Origin: Saprospirales bacterium GYS_P2D
GTDB lineage: Bacteria > Bacteroidota > Bacteroidia > Chitinophagales > Saprospiraceae
Assembly: GCA_009833045.1 (NCBI GenBank)
Contig: WUUP01000006.1
Location: 273,369-337,368 of the forward strand
DNA length: 64,000 nucleotides
Reading direction: 5' to 3'
In this document: positions 7,901 through 17,485 of the stretch, piece by piece
Layout of the letters: each line of letters begins with the position of its first letter
How positions within the stretch are numbered: the stretch's first letter is position 1
Program-made: the position numbers and the translations under genes
Notes under the pieces: generated by a model
What the model saw: only the letters and a program-made list of their open reading frames with translations
Database searches by the model: none
What the model was told of the DNA's origin: nothing

Positions 7901-10105
7901 GAGATATTGATCACAACCTGCTAAAATACTACCACTTATTCTTGTGTTGGCGTTGTCTACAAATTCTACACTATCAATATTATCCAATATGATGGTGTCC
8001 AACATGGCGGGAATAAATTCATGAGCCATTTGATCTTCCATTGAATTCGTTCCAGTGAACGATGGCTTTACAATATATCTTCCAGGATTAGGGATGATAA
8101 ACTCATAATTACCATTTTCATCAGTAAGAACTGGATCTGATTTAGGAATTCCTTGAGCATCTGTGAGTGTCATAGTGACGCCCATTTTGCCATATTTTTT
8201 TCCACTGAATGACTGATTTACGTTTCCCTTGAGGGTGTAAACTGTAAGATCCACAAAGTTCTTAGCTCCATGAGTCTTATTGCTCTGGGATAGGTTGATC
8301 AGGTAAGTACTATCATTCGGATTTGGATTATTAAGATCTTCTCGTATTCTGATGTCATGGTCTAATAGCGTAGCACTTAGTTCATATTCTATCTCGGTCA
8401 GTCCGAAGTACAGACTGTCTATAGTATAGTCTCCTGTAGCATTGGTGAGCGTACATTCAGTTTCTACTCCCCACAATGCATCTTTGGGAGTGGCACAGAC
8501 TAAAACATCCTCGATACCCGTGCCTGCTCCAGCTGGGGGAGCGGTTACCTTCCCAGATATAGTACCATCAGCCTTGACAGCTCTCACTAATATGGTATTG
8601 GACTCAGCTTTCTTATTACATCCATTAATGGCTATTCTTCTGATATCTGTATCCTCGTATAGGGCTCCGAGTTCTTCTGTGGTCAGAGAGGATTGATCAG
8701 CATAGTTTTGTCCATTTATGATGGTATCCCAAGTGCTGGATGTATTTCCCTTGTAAATCCATCTATACCTCAGCGGTGCTGGTTCAGCTGAAGCAGCAAC
8801 CTGATTGTTCACAGCGTTTTGCAAGCTCATTTCTCGTGCCTCGTAGCCTTCACGGGTATACTTATCGGTTTGGAAGTAGGAGATATCACCCGCTGTAATC
8901 GATGAAGACTGAAAGTGAAAGGTGATTGTATTACTATATGCCTCTATGCCACCACCAAAATCAGCTTTGCGTCTGAACGATACATCTTGATCATCCATTT
9001 CTTCACCTGATATTCGAGGCAGGCTCGATGATGTAGCTCCTTGTATTAGTACGAAATCGAGCCCTCCAACTTTTCTTTCCCATGAGTATGTAGGGTTCTC
9101 ATTAAATCCTACGCTATATGCTGTACCAATAGATGCTTCGAGTCTATTTGGAACTTCAGGAAACTCTACCCCTTGGCATAGAGAGTCTGGGAGTATTTGA
9201 GATATTGATCCTCCATTGGGTTTTGGGTCCTCAATTGTAACGGATACATTCAATGCGCCTGTCACAGTTGTAGCTCCTTCTACCATGAATATATAGGTGC
9301 CTGCTTCTAAAGTCGCAGTTATAAATCCGGAGTAACCTGAGATGAATGTACCATCATCCCGGTAAAGTCGAGCCCTGCCACCTCCAAGTTGTATGGGGTT
9401 TATTGTAACTGCTTTATTTCCACTCAACGTAAAGGAATAAAAGATATCTGGCGAACTATTTCCAGTGGTAGAGGTGTATCCAAGGTCTGAATCCGCACCT
9501 GAAGGAGCTGGATTATTACTATTCGCATGAAATGTTGTGCCATTGGTTAGAGAACCTAATTCTAATGGGTCATTAATATTATCTCCGTGCTTATATCTCC
9601 AGATTGACCTGACAGTTGTGCCCCATTCATTTAAATCGAGAATCCAGTCGGTATATGCCCATTCATTTGGATTTTTTTGGGTTACATCATAAACAGATCG
9701 GTATGCTCCAAAATTATGGTCGTCAGGATACCCCCCATTGGCAGAAAAAAAACATGCATTTACTTGGTTTGTTCCTTTGTTATAAGCTATAACATGGACG
9801 TCTAATAAGGGATTACTGGTGCCTTTTTGAGTTTCTAAGTATCTGAATTGGTAATCACCTAATCCAGGATACCAACAGAATTCTGCTCCAGTCTGCATTT
9901 CATACTCAAAAGTCATTAAGTTGGTAGGAATTCCATCTGTATCAGGACTTGCTTTGAACTGAAATGTAGGCAGGTAACCATTAGGTGAAATATGGTGTGT
10001 AGCAAAATGATAATTAATATCATTATTTACGATAACATTCCGTTGCCCGAATGACCAGAATGATATAAGTAGTAGGAGTATTGATAGGATTGATTTTAGA
10101 TGCAT
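4955..10105 (-). CDS. Large secreted multidomain protein with carboxypeptidase-regulatory-like and 3-coathanger-stack domains
   Basis: The 1716-residue protein has a signal peptide (1-20, ending FWSFGQ). The N-terminal 300 residues are beta-rich, with a pre-peptidase-like stretch around 205-290 (SDLGYTSTTG, ATLEAGTYIFMVEG). Ig-like segments follow, then carboxypeptidase-regulatory-like folds with GKVTAPPAGAGTGIEDVLV and a second unit in VTMTLTDAQGIPKSDPVLT. The middle (about 1000-1350) is rich in Thr and Ser. The last 60 residues, ending TLDGGFEVLAGGEFIADIA, look like the 3-coathanger stack seen at the C-termini of Bacteroidota surface proteins. It shares the first residues MHLKSI, the operator and the promoter spacing with the adhesin gene downstream. 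A structural or adhesive surface role is inferred; no catalytic motif is evident. Confidence 0.7.
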   Translation of the reverse strand: MHLKSILSILLLLISFWSFGQRNVIVNNDINYHFATHHISPNGYLPTFQFKASPDTDGIPTNLMTFEYEMQTGAEFCWYPGLGDYQFRYLETQKGTSNPLLDVHVIAYNKGTNQVNACFFSANGGYPDDHNFGAYRSVYDVTQKNPNEWAYTDWILDLNEWGTTVRSIWRYKHGDNINDPLELGSLTNGTTFHANSNNPAPSGADSDLGYTSTTGNSSPDIFYSFTLSGNKAVTINPIQLGGGRARLYRDDGTFISGYSGFITATLEAGTYIFMVEGATTVTGALNVSVTIEDPKPNGGSISQILPDSLCQGVEFPEVPNRLEASIGTAYSVGFNENPTYSWERKVGGLDFVLIQGATSSSLPRISGEEMDDQDVSFRRKADFGGGIEAYSNTITFHFQSSSITAGDISYFQTDKYTREGYEAREMSLQNAVNNQVAASAEPAPLRYRWIYKGNTSSTWDTIINGQNYADQSSLTTEELGALYEDTDIRRIAINGCNKKAESNTILVRAVKADGTISGKVTAPPAGAGTGIEDVLVCATPKDALWGVETECTLTNATGDYTIDSLYFGLTEIEYELSATLLDHDIRIREDLNNPNPNDSTYLINLSQSNKTHGAKNFVDLTVYTLKGNVNQSFSGKKYGKMGVTMTLTDAQGIPKSDPVLTDENGNYEFIIPNPGRYIVKPSFTGTNSMEDQMAHEFIPAMLDTIILDNIDSVEFVDNANTRISGSILAGCDQYLGRLDIRIEDLEKDSGAVMSFSEDIRTDASGEFSLIIPAREYKIQILQATLTDVPNKFSADDIKSQFAKLPSYHLDLNFDDGAIHERYKAPPVVEFEGIPNSLSCDDIPIIAQFERYPDFKVKVWEGPASNSCPLDTGYISVNIGGTGYPNPFPISQGYAQGFELQGGKPNIVAPYTHTLSVTAHSFDTDNTDIKVQEFIVTGENPKGQTFVTTSPQVPLYILHDPPTDGGYSFLEKDNTRSVGLKTFAKRSDQVGAWGEIKLGVSGEVAFGVAVESGYNLAFWGTLDGDISGTTTTTTSSETVFGINTNERYETSNTINGEAGDIFISGAINYSYSKTDKIEYDSMGCEVILSESATFNPDSISTIFSYTTTGVENQIAILQDLKNIDQALPNPTHPPLFYDSQISSWQQMLELNRKNKEETIAKGGGQNISINGGVTQSYSKTITTDTIASFETLIEMDQEIGIGAGFEIAGSGLQGRAYFRMRQEFTPKDNPATDSIETNSITTGYVLSDGEDNDRFSIDIYEDQQYGTPLFDLKSSTTSCPYELWDANNPGERTNEFTISPKAGFPTQATNVNPNIGQEFRLIIKNNSLENNTNFIVYQDAVFNSFGALILIQGQSGQVTLLDIGPGEEAEVSITVRQDPAIKVSNHQVRIRVEPECSFNGNFNPDRDYSQTIDFNVTFQSDCSNIEMVEPQPGRIVNLADNGTLPISMRNYDKSKMSRVFLEYRPTGAASSKWVRSTSFDFEPIALSDLPSGDTKNWQLTDIPDDGAYDIRLTTICDGGTTNGSAIVPIIIDRQKPVVFGIPSPIDDIYDQSDNDEISVSYNEPICNNGITQATATIVDLVSGDEISGIVSCNGNTIKIVESGTSLNNRPPSAYRVILSGVTDLNGNTADTYRWVFLVGGYTPEELGCIDNLEIVNNNENQDAINVSTYRALSIVSNGQIPNFGTTSYMAETEVTLDGGFEVLAGGEFIADIATCEE

Positions 10106-10124
10106 GATACGTTGATTTGACTTT

Positions 10125-10194
10125 CAAAGTATCAGATCTAATTAAGCCAAATGACTTAATCTAAATGAACGGTCGAATTTTGTAAACGAACGGT
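10125..10194 (-). promoter_or_regulatory. LytTR-type operator plus promoter of the 1716-residue gene
   Basis: On the minus strand ACCGTTCGT (10186-10194) and ACCGTTCAT (10165-10173) both match the LytTR repeat consensus exactly and are separated by 12 bp. The promoter element TACTTTG (10125-10131) begins 34 bp from the operator edge and 26 bp before the start codon. This is the best of the three copies. Confidence 0.78.
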
Positions 10195-10321
10195 AAGGTT
10201 TAGACTTTTATACAAGATCATTAATGTCTAATGCTCTTCACATTTGCCCGATTTGTGCCATCTTCGTATAGAGCTTAATCAGATCTATAGAGGGTTTGTT
10301 GTTCGATTTATGATTTGGATG

Positions 10322-11863
10322 CTACAGCGGAATATTCCCATGTTTTTTCTTCGGTAGATCGACTTTCTTATTCTCGAGCATGGCGTAGGCTTTTATGAGC
10401 TTACGTCTCGTCTCACGAGGAAATATCACCTCATCGATAAAGCCTCGCTGAGCCGCTCGATATGGATTAGCAAATTTCTCAGCATACTCTGCTTCTTTCT
10501 CGCTGAGCACTCTTTCTGGTTCGTCTGAGGCTTGGATCTCCTTGCGGAAGATGATCTCTGAAGCTCCCTTAGCACCCATCACGGCGATCTCGGCAGTAGG
10601 CCAGGCGAAGTTCATATCTGCTCCAATGTGCTTACTGTTCATGACATCATAGGCACCACCGTAGGCTTTGCGAGTGATGACGGATACTCTTGGTACGGTC
10701 GCTTCGCTTAGCGCATAGAGCAGTTTAGCACCATTCACGATGATGCCGTTCCACTCCTGATCAGTACCCGGCAAGAAGCCCGGCACATCCACTAAGACCA
10801 ATAGAGGGATGTTAAAACTATCGCAGAATCTCACAAATCGTGCAGCCTTACGTGAGCTATCTACATCGAGTACACCTGCCAGACTGTTGGGTTGATTAGC
10901 GACGATACCGATACTTCGGCCAGCTATTCGGGCATGACCCACTACGATATTATCTGCGTAGTCTTGATGCACCTCATAGAAACTATCGGTATCGATGATC
11001 CCGTGGACCACATCTCTGATGTCATATGGCTGAGTAGCACTTTCGGGGACTATTGATTCAAGTTCATCTCTATATTCTTCACCTATCTCATAGGGGAGTG
11101 ATGGAGGCGTGTCTTCACAGTTTTGAGGGATATAGCTGAGTAGTTTGCGTACTTTGACAAGGCAGTCGAGATCATTAGTGGCTGTCATATGAGTGACACC
11201 AGACTTAGAGGCATGAGTTGATGCACCTCCGAGTTCCTCCGAGCTGACTTCTTCATTAGTGACCGTCTTGACGACATTCGGTCCTGTGACAAACATATAG
11301 CTGGTATTTTCTACCATAATGATGAAGTCTGTCATGGCTGGGGAGTAGACGGCTCCACCTGCACATGGGCCCATGATAGCAGAGATCTGTGGTACTACGC
11401 CTGAGGCTTGCACATTACGATAGAAGATATCGGCATAGCCGCCGAGTGATTTTACACCTTCTTGGATACGTGCTCCGCCGCTATCGTTGAGTCCGATGAC
11501 AGGAGCTCCTACCTTCATAGCGAGGTCCATGATCTTACAGATTTTCTCGGCATGGGTCTCTGACAGTGCCCCTCCGAATACTGTGAAATCCTGAGCATAC
11601 ACATATACCAATCTACCATCGATCATGCCATATCCTGTCACTACGCCGTCTCCCAGATAGATCTGCTTATCCATCCCGAAGTCCTTAGTACGATGAGTTT
11701 TAAAAGCATCGATCTCCTCAAATGAGCCATCATCCAGTAAGTAGTGGATGCGTTGACGAGCGGTTAACTTGCCTTTTGCATGCTGCTTATCGATACGAGC
11801 TTGGCCGCCTCCGAGCTGGCTTTCTGCGATCTTCTTACGTAGTATATCTTGCTTATCACTCAT
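10322..11863 (-). CDS. pccB: Propionyl-CoA (acyl-CoA) carboxylase carboxyltransferase subunit
   Basis: The 513-residue protein spans the usual length of PccB-type carboxyltransferases. It transfers CO2 from carboxybiotin to propionyl-CoA, giving methylmalonyl-CoA. Landmarks are the N-terminal [20 protein letters not shown], the acyl-CoA and biotin oxyanion regions with GGARIQEGV and [12 protein letters not shown], and the C-terminal DVPGFLPG and [11 protein letters not shown] segments. It is the last gene of the seven-gene operon and overlaps the mutase large-subunit stop by 4 bp (ATGA), which implies translational coupling. The biotin carrier and biotin carboxylase partners are in the same operon. 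Specificity for propionyl-CoA rather than another acyl-CoA is inferred from the mutase genes alongside. Confidence 0.9.
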   Translation of the reverse strand: MSDKQDILRKKIAESQLGGGQARIDKQHAKGKLTARQRIHYLLDDGSFEEIDAFKTHRTKDFGMDKQIYLGDGVVTGYGMIDGRLVYVYAQDFTVFGGALSETHAEKICKIMDLAMKVGAPVIGLNDSGGARIQEGVKSLGGYADIFYRNVQASGVVPQISAIMGPCAGGAVYSPAMTDFIIMVENTSYMFVTGPNVVKTVTNEEVSSEELGGASTHASKSGVTHMTATNDLDCLVKVRKLLSYIPQNCEDTPPSLPYEIGEEYRDELESIVPESATQPYDIRDVVHGIIDTDSFYEVHQDYADNIVVGHARIAGRSIGIVANQPNSLAGVLDVDSSRKAARFVRFCDSFNIPLLVLVDVPGFLPGTDQEWNGIIVNGAKLLYALSEATVPRVSVITRKAYGGAYDVMNSKHIGADMNFAWPTAEIAVMGAKGASEIIFRKEIQASDEPERVLSEKEAEYAEKFANPYRAAQRGFIDEVIFPRETRRKLIKAYAMLENKKVDLPKKKHGNIPL

Positions 11864-13992
11864 TTTTCAAAGTAGTTTATCATAATTTCTAAAATGTCAA
11901 TAGCTGCTCGAGCTATGACGGTGCCAGGGCCAAATACCCCAGCGACGCCCGCTTCAAATAAATAGTCGTAATCCTGTGGAGGTATCACTCCACCTGCGAT
12001 GACGAGAATATCATCTCTTCCGAGCGCCTTGAGCTCAGCGATAGCCTGCGGGACTAATGTCTTATGCCCAGCCGCCAGAGAGGATATGCCCAGTATATGG
12101 ACATCATTGATCGCAGCCTGTTTGGCTGCCTCCGCTGGTGTCTGAAATAAGGGTCCTATATCTACATCAAATCCTATATCGGCAAACGAAGTAGCTATGA
12201 CCTTAGCGCCTCTATCATGACCATCTTGACCGAGCTTAGCGATCATGATACGTGGACGGCGACCTACCTTCTGTGCGAAGGCGTCAGCCATATCTTTTGC
12301 CTTTTGAAATTCTTTGTTCATGGCGATCTCTCTATGATATACCCCTGAGATAGTCTTAGTAGTCGGCGTATACCGGCCAAATGCTTCCTCCATAGCATCT
12401 GATATCTCTCCCAGTGTAGCTCTATGTCGAGCTGCGTCTACTGCCAGAGCAAGCAGGTTGCCATCGCCTGATTTGGCAGCCGCAGTTAGAGCTAATAATG
12501 ACCGATCTACCGCTTCTTGGTCACGGGTAGCCTTGATATGAGTCAGACGCTCGATTTGTGAATGTCTTACTTTGGTATTATCAACTTCAAGTACGTCTAT
12601 GTTGGCTTCTTCCGCTGTAGCGAATAAGTTGACACCGATGATTTTATCTTGACCACTATCAATACGAGCTTGTTTTTTGGCTGCAGCCTCCTCTATACGC
12701 ATTTTCGGTAGTCCATTTTCTATAGCCTTAGTCATGCCGCCCATCTCTTCGACTTCGTCCATGAGCTCAGTGGCTCGCTTGATGATTTGGTTGGTGAGAT
12801 ATTCTATATAGTAGCTGCCTCCCCACGGGTCTACAGCTTTAGTTATGTTGGTCTCTTGCTGGATGTACAGCTGCGTATCACGAGCGATCTTAGCAGAGAA
12901 ATCAGTCGGTAGGGCCAGGGCTTCGTCCAGCGAATTAGTATGCAGTGACTGGGTCCCTCCAAACACTGCCGCCAGTGCCTCGATACTTGTCCGAGTGATA
13001 TTATTAAATGGATCCTGAGCGGTGAGACTCCAGCCAGATGTCTGACAGTGAGTCCTGAGCGCCATGGATTTTGGATTCTGCGGATTAAACTTTGATACGA
13101 TATTTGCCCAGAGTACTCGGGCAGCTCGCATCTTAGCGATCTCCATGTAGAAGTTCATCCCGATACCCCAGAAAAAGCTCAGTCTTGGAGCAAAGTCATC
13201 AATCTTCAGCCCTGCCTTGATACCCGTACGGATATACTCCAGTCCATCTGCGAGAGTGTAGGCCAGCTCCAGGGCCGCCGGTGCCCCAGCCTCATGCATA
13301 TGATAGCCGCTGATGCTGATACTGTTAAACTTGGGCATGTGCTGCGAAGTATACTCGAATATATCTGCTACGATCCGCATCGATGGAGTAGGAGGGTAGA
13401 TATAGGTATTCCTCACCATGAACTCCTTAAGGATATCATTCTGGATGGTACCCTTCAGTGCTGATGGAGAGACTCCCTGCTCTTCAGCGGCTACGATATA
13501 AAAGGCCATGATGGGTATCACAGCACCATTCATAGTCATCGATACTGACATCTGATCGAGAGGGATACTATCAAAGAGGATCTTCATATCCTCAACAGAG
13601 TCGATCGCTACTCCCGCTTTGCCTACATCACCGACTACTCTCGGATGATCCGAGTCATAGCCTCTATGAGTGGCCAGATCAAAAGCTACAGAAAGGCCCT
13701 TCTGCCCTTGCTCCAGATTTCTCCTATAAAACGCATTGCTCTCCTCTGCTGTGCTAAATCCAGCATACTGTCGGATCGTCCATGGGCGACCAGCGTACAT
13801 ACTGCTGTAAGGGCCTCTGAGGTAGGGCGCTATACCAGATACACTACCTATCTGCTCGGCATCAGCGATATCAGCAGCCTCATAGTGAGACTTGATCTCG
13901 ATACCGTCTGCCGATGCTCCGACCTGAGTAGGAGTGCCACTTTGGGGCTTTTTATCGAGCAGTGAGATGTTGGAGAAATCGGGCTTTTTCAT
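11860..13992 (-). CDS. scpA: Methylmalonyl-CoA mutase large (catalytic) subunit
   Basis: The 710-residue protein catalyses the B12-dependent interconversion of (R)-methylmalonyl-CoA and succinyl-CoA. The N-terminal TIM barrel is marked by [40 protein letters not shown] and the [12 protein letters not shown] segment. The C-terminal cobalamin-binding domain carries the [11 protein letters not shown] motif (DxHxxG) that supplies the lower axial His, plus the later [12 protein letters not shown] strand. Length matches the family. It lies 15 bp downstream of the hydroxyacyl-CoA dehydrogenase. The small subunit is encoded three genes upstream; no epimerase or MeaB chaperone gene is in this window. 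Confidence 0.95.
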   Translation of the reverse strand: MKKPDFSNISLLDKKPQSGTPTQVGASADGIEIKSHYEAADIADAEQIGSVSGIAPYLRGPYSSMYAGRPWTIRQYAGFSTAEESNAFYRRNLEQGQKGLSVAFDLATHRGYDSDHPRVVGDVGKAGVAIDSVEDMKILFDSIPLDQMSVSMTMNGAVIPIMAFYIVAAEEQGVSPSALKGTIQNDILKEFMVRNTYIYPPTPSMRIVADIFEYTSQHMPKFNSISISGYHMHEAGAPAALELAYTLADGLEYIRTGIKAGLKIDDFAPRLSFFWGIGMNFYMEIAKMRAARVLWANIVSKFNPQNPKSMALRTHCQTSGWSLTAQDPFNNITRTSIEALAAVFGGTQSLHTNSLDEALALPTDFSAKIARDTQLYIQQETNITKAVDPWGGSYYIEYLTNQIIKRATELMDEVEEMGGMTKAIENGLPKMRIEEAAAKKQARIDSGQDKIIGVNLFATAEEANIDVLEVDNTKVRHSQIERLTHIKATRDQEAVDRSLLALTAAAKSGDGNLLALAVDAARHRATLGEISDAMEEAFGRYTPTTKTISGVYHREIAMNKEFQKAKDMADAFAQKVGRRPRIMIAKLGQDGHDRGAKVIATSFADIGFDVDIGPLFQTPAEAAKQAAINDVHILGISSLAAGHKTLVPQAIAELKALGRDDILVIAGGVIPPQDYDYLFEAGVAGVFGPGTVIARAAIDILEIMINYFEK

Positions 13993-14007
13993 AGTGGATT
14001 GTTTGGC

Positions 14008-14895
14008 TTAGGCAAAACTCGATGACACGACGAGCTCCTTAGTCCCATGCGAGTAGTCGTAAAATCCTTCTCCAGACTTCTTGCCAAGCTTGCCGGCGGT
14101 CACCATATTGACTAATAGTGGACTCGGAGCATATTTAGGATTCCCAAATCCTTCATATAGCACATTGCATATAGCCAGCACCACGTCCAGCCCTACGAAA
14201 TCAGCTAACTGTAGTGGACCCATAGGATGCGCCATACCAAGCTTCATCACTCCATCTATTTCTCTTACTCCTGCCACACCTTCATTGAGCACGATGATGG
14301 CTTCATTGATCATCGGGATGAGTATCCTATTCGCAGCGAATCCTGGAAAATCTTTCACCTCGAGTGGTATCTTACCCAGATCCGATGATATCTCCATGAT
14401 CCGATCAGTCACCTCCTGAGAGGTAGAGTAGCCACGGATGATCTCGATGAGCTTCATCACCGGTACAGGATTCATGAAGTGCATACCGATCACCTGCTCT
14501 GGACGACTGGTCACAGAGGCGATCTTAGTGATCGAGATCGAGGAGGTATTAGATGCCAGGATCGCTTTGGCAGGTGCTGCCTCGTCGATCTGCTTGAATA
14601 TCTTGAGCTTGATATCCTCATTTTCTGTAGCCGCTTCTACGACTAAGTCTGCACTGCTGACTCCACTTGGTATATCCGTATAGGTCGTGATATTGCTGAG
14701 TGTCTTATTCTTTTTATTCTCATCGATGATCTCTTTTTTGATCATACGGTCGAGATTCTTGCCGATAGTAGCTATGGCTCTATCCAGGGCCTCTTGAGAT
14801 ATATCGATCAGCGATACTGTATAGTCGCTCATAGCGAATACATGGGCGATTCCATTGCCCATTGTGCCGGCTCCGATTACAGATATATTTTTCAT
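14008..14895 (-). CDS. 3-hydroxybutyryl-CoA / 3-hydroxyacyl-CoA dehydrogenase
   Basis: The 295-residue NAD-dependent enzyme oxidises 3-hydroxyacyl-CoA to 3-ketoacyl-CoA. The N-terminal Rossmann motif GAGTMGNGIAHVFA binds the dinucleotide. The substrate and catalytic region shows ASNTSSISIT and the catalytic His in GMHFMNPVPVMKLIEI, and the C-terminal domain contains DFPGFAANRILIPMINEA and GKLGKKSGEGFYDY. It sits 2 bp from the biotin carboxylase gene inside the propionyl-CoA operon. This suggests that the operon handles beta-oxidation of short or branched acyl chains whose end product is propionyl-CoA. Confidence 0.92.
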   Translation of the reverse strand: MKNISVIGAGTMGNGIAHVFAMSDYTVSLIDISQEALDRAIATIGKNLDRMIKKEIIDENKKNKTLSNITTYTDIPSGVSSADLVVEAATENEDIKLKIFKQIDEAAPAKAILASNTSSISITKIASVTSRPEQVIGMHFMNPVPVMKLIEIIRGYSTSQEVTDRIMEISSDLGKIPLEVKDFPGFAANRILIPMINEAIIVLNEGVAGVREIDGVMKLGMAHPMGPLQLADFVGLDVVLAICNVLYEGFGNPKYAPSPLLVNMVTAGKLGKKSGEGFYDYSHGTKELVVSSSFA

Positions 14896-14897
14896 GC

Positions 14898-16364
14898 TTA
14901 TCTATTTTTCCAGTTTGATTGTGTTGATGTAGGGACTTTTAGTTTTTCTTCCGCTTGGGCGAAAATGAATTTTCCGAAAATAGCTGCTGCTTCTGCTTCT
15001 TGCTTTTCGGCCGCTGCGATTTGCTCTGGTTGATAGTGATTTTTGACAAAATGTGTATCAAAATCTCCAGAGATGAAGGCGTCATGATCACAGACATAGG
15101 TGCCAAAAGGTAGAGTAGTCCTGATGCCCTCTATTTTGTACTGATTGATTGCTTTTTTCATGAGGCTGATAGCCTCTTCACGATTAGTGCCATAGGTGAT
15201 GAGCTTAGCGATCATCGGGTCATAGTAGATGGGGATCTCCATGCCTGCTTCGTAGCCATCATCAACACGGACTCCATCCAAAGTCGGAATTTCATATTGA
15301 GTGAGTTCTCCTACATTTGGCAAGAAATTGTCCATAGGATCCTCTGCATAAACTCTGAGCTCAAGTGCATGTCCTGTGATCTGAAGATGCTCTTGCAGTA
15401 TCTGTAGATGTTCGCCTCGAGCGATACGTATCTGCTGCTCTACGAGATCGACACCAGTGATCATCTCTGTCACTGGATGCTCCACCTGCAGTCGAGTATT
15501 CATCTCCAGGAAATAAAATCTATGATCAGCATCGAGGAGGAACTCCACCGTCCCTGCTCCGACATAGTCGCACGCCTGAGCTACTCGTACGGCAGCAGCG
15601 CCCATCTCTGCTCTGAGCTGGGGAGTGAGGACACATGACGGGGCCTCCTCAACAACCTTCTGATGTCTGCGCTGTATGCTACACTCCCTCTCGAATAGAT
15701 GTATTGTATGCCCATGCGTATCTGCTAATACCTGTATCTCAATATGTCTCGGTGAGGTGACATATTTCTCGATGAATACTGATCCATCTCCAAAGGCAGA
15801 GGTGGCTTCACTGATAGCACGATTCATTTGTTCTTCGAGTTCGCCTTCTGCATTGACGACACGCATCCCTTTACCACCGCCTCCAGCGGAGGCTTTGATG
15901 AGTATTGGGTAGCCTATTTCTGCGGCTATATCTTTAGCTTTTTGGACATCGGTGATGGCTTCTTCTATACCAGGTACCATTGGGATGTCATAGCTTTTGA
16001 CAGCCTCTTTAGCGGCGAGTTTTGAGCCCATGATTTCGATCGCATGGGGGCGAGGACCTATGAATGTGATGCCAGCGTCTTCGACCTTCTGAGCGAATGT
16101 GGCATTCTCACTGAGAAATCCATATCCCGGATGGATGCCATCTACTTCGAGCTCATGACAGACTTCTATGACTTTATCCATTACGAGATAGGACTGAGCA
16201 CTGGGCGGTGGCCCGAGGCAGACTGCTTCATCAGCAAATCTAACATGAGGCGCTTGACGGTCCGCCTCTGAGTATACAGCGACAGTCTTGATGCCCATTT
16301 TCTGAGCTGAGCGCATGACACGCAGTGCTATCTCTCCTCTATTTGCCACTAAGATTTTCTTCAT
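14898..16364 (-). CDS. accC: Acyl-CoA carboxylase biotin carboxylase subunit
   Basis: The 488-residue ATP-grasp protein carboxylates biotin using bicarbonate and ATP. It begins KKILVANRGEIALRVMRSAQ, has the glycine-rich ATP loop KASAGGGGKGMR and RECSIQRRHQKVVEEAPS, and the catalytic MNTRLQVEHPVTEM segment. The start at 16364 is chosen because its ATG overlaps the stop of the preceding mutase small subunit as ATGA and begins exactly at the family N-terminus; an upstream ATG at 16385 would add seven residues. It works with the biotin carrier and carboxyltransferase of the same operon. An extra Ala/Glu-rich C-terminal tail follows the usual domain. Confidence 0.92.
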   Translation of the reverse strand: MKKILVANRGEIALRVMRSAQKMGIKTVAVYSEADRQAPHVRFADEAVCLGPPPSAQSYLVMDKVIEVCHELEVDGIHPGYGFLSENATFAQKVEDAGITFIGPRPHAIEIMGSKLAAKEAVKSYDIPMVPGIEEAITDVQKAKDIAAEIGYPILIKASAGGGGKGMRVVNAEGELEEQMNRAISEATSAFGDGSVFIEKYVTSPRHIEIQVLADTHGHTIHLFERECSIQRRHQKVVEEAPSCVLTPQLRAEMGAAAVRVAQACDYVGAGTVEFLLDADHRFYFLEMNTRLQVEHPVTEMITGVDLVEQQIRIARGEHLQILQEHLQITGHALELRVYAEDPMDNFLPNVGELTQYEIPTLDGVRVDDGYEAGMEIPIYYDPMIAKLITYGTNREEAISLMKKAINQYKIEGIRTTLPFGTYVCDHDAFISGDFDTHFVKNHYQPEQIAAAEKQEAEAAAIFGKFIFAQAEEKLKVPTSTQSNWKNR

Positions 16365-17482
16365 GACTTGCTCTTTTTTGACCATTTTGATTGAAATAGT
16401 GCCCAGCTTTTCTCGCTGAGCTCCTGTGTCAATTTTTCTATATAATAGCTTCCTGCAGTAGGGTCGGATACTTGATCCATGTACGACTCCATTGACAGGA
16501 TATTAGATATGTTTCTATTGATTCTCCTCGAGAATTCTTCTCCACTTTTATCAGTGGTGGGCCATTCTCGGTGGTCGATTTTCAGTCGATCAGTTCCTGC
16601 GATAATAGCAGAGGCAGCTATAGCACTTGCTTTTATGCGATTTGTATTATTGTCTGTAGTCCAGACTTGATGGGCTATACGTGCCTCGATAGGGATAGCG
16701 CTCACAGTAGCATCATAAGCATTGGCGATCGTGCCGGTGATCCATCGGAGGGCTCTTATCTTGGCGATATTGAGCAAGAAGGCATCATCCAGATGTAGAG
16801 AGATGTCGATGGCCTCAAGCACGGTAGTCGCATCGATATCAAATGCTTGATAGTGATCGATGATATCTACTATTATGCTGGCGATATCAGATAGCTCTGA
16901 CACCACTTCAGTATGTCCTTCATAGTATTCATCGGTGTGTATGCCGAGTACTTTGATGTTAGGAAGTGCTTTATAGCTATTGATCAGTGAAGCCTTAGGA
17001 TAGCTCCTATCGAGGACATCAGTCTGATCACAGATGACTCTGATATTGAGTGCTGAGACATCTATCTTTTGCTGTTTTAGATATTCAGCTATCTGGCTGA
17101 TCGTCGCTGTATAGTGTCGCTGATCGCTGAGCTCTATACTCAGATGGATCATGTCGAGCTGTATGTCTTTCAGGAGTATCTCCCAGTCACTCGGCTCGAG
17201 GACATAGTCTGTATGTATAGTTATACCAGATGCTCCACCATATAGCGCTTGGAGGAGTATGGCATTGGCTTCAGCAGGTTCATATTTGTTGATGTTGACG
17301 GTCTCGACTATGGTCCAGTGGTTATGATCCTGTGGCGCAAGAGGAGTCTGTGAGATCATATCATCTGGATGACCGAATGGGCTGACACTCCAGTCAGTAT
17401 TAATCTTCCAGTCAAGACTGTTAATATCTTTACCCTTTAGGTCTGCAGTTACTTTATCGAGCCATTGTTGTTTACTTGTCAT
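16361..17482 (-). CDS. Methylmalonyl-CoA mutase small subunit
   Basis: The 373-residue protein is a non-catalytic mutase-type TIM barrel. Signs of the family are PFGHPDDMISQTPLAPQDHN, the repeated helices around VLEAIDISLHLDDAFLLNIA, RALRWITGTIANAYD, and the end motif DPTAGSYYIEKLTQELSEKSW, which parallels [16 protein letters not shown] in the large subunit. It lacks a cobalamin-binding domain and is shorter than typical small subunits (about 450-640 residues). It should form the heterodimer with the large subunit encoded three genes downstream. It lies 3 bp after the biotin carrier gene and overlaps the biotin carboxylase start by 4 bp. Confidence 0.85.
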   Translation of the reverse strand: MTSKQQWLDKVTADLKGKDINSLDWKINTDWSVSPFGHPDDMISQTPLAPQDHNHWTIVETVNINKYEPAEANAILLQALYGGASGITIHTDYVLEPSDWEILLKDIQLDMIHLSIELSDQRHYTATISQIAEYLKQQKIDVSALNIRVICDQTDVLDRSYPKASLINSYKALPNIKVLGIHTDEYYEGHTEVVSELSDIASIIVDIIDHYQAFDIDATTVLEAIDISLHLDDAFLLNIAKIRALRWITGTIANAYDATVSAIPIEARIAHQVWTTDNNTNRIKASAIAASAIIAGTDRLKIDHREWPTTDKSGEEFSRRINRNISNILSMESYMDQVSDPTAGSYYIEKLTQELSEKSWALFQSKWSKKSKS

Positions 17483-17485
17483 GCA

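Noticed and set aside
13645-16271. Plus-strand open frames opposite the propionyl-CoA operon
   Set aside because: They are short, have no family features, and lie wholly inside strongly supported minus-strand genes.
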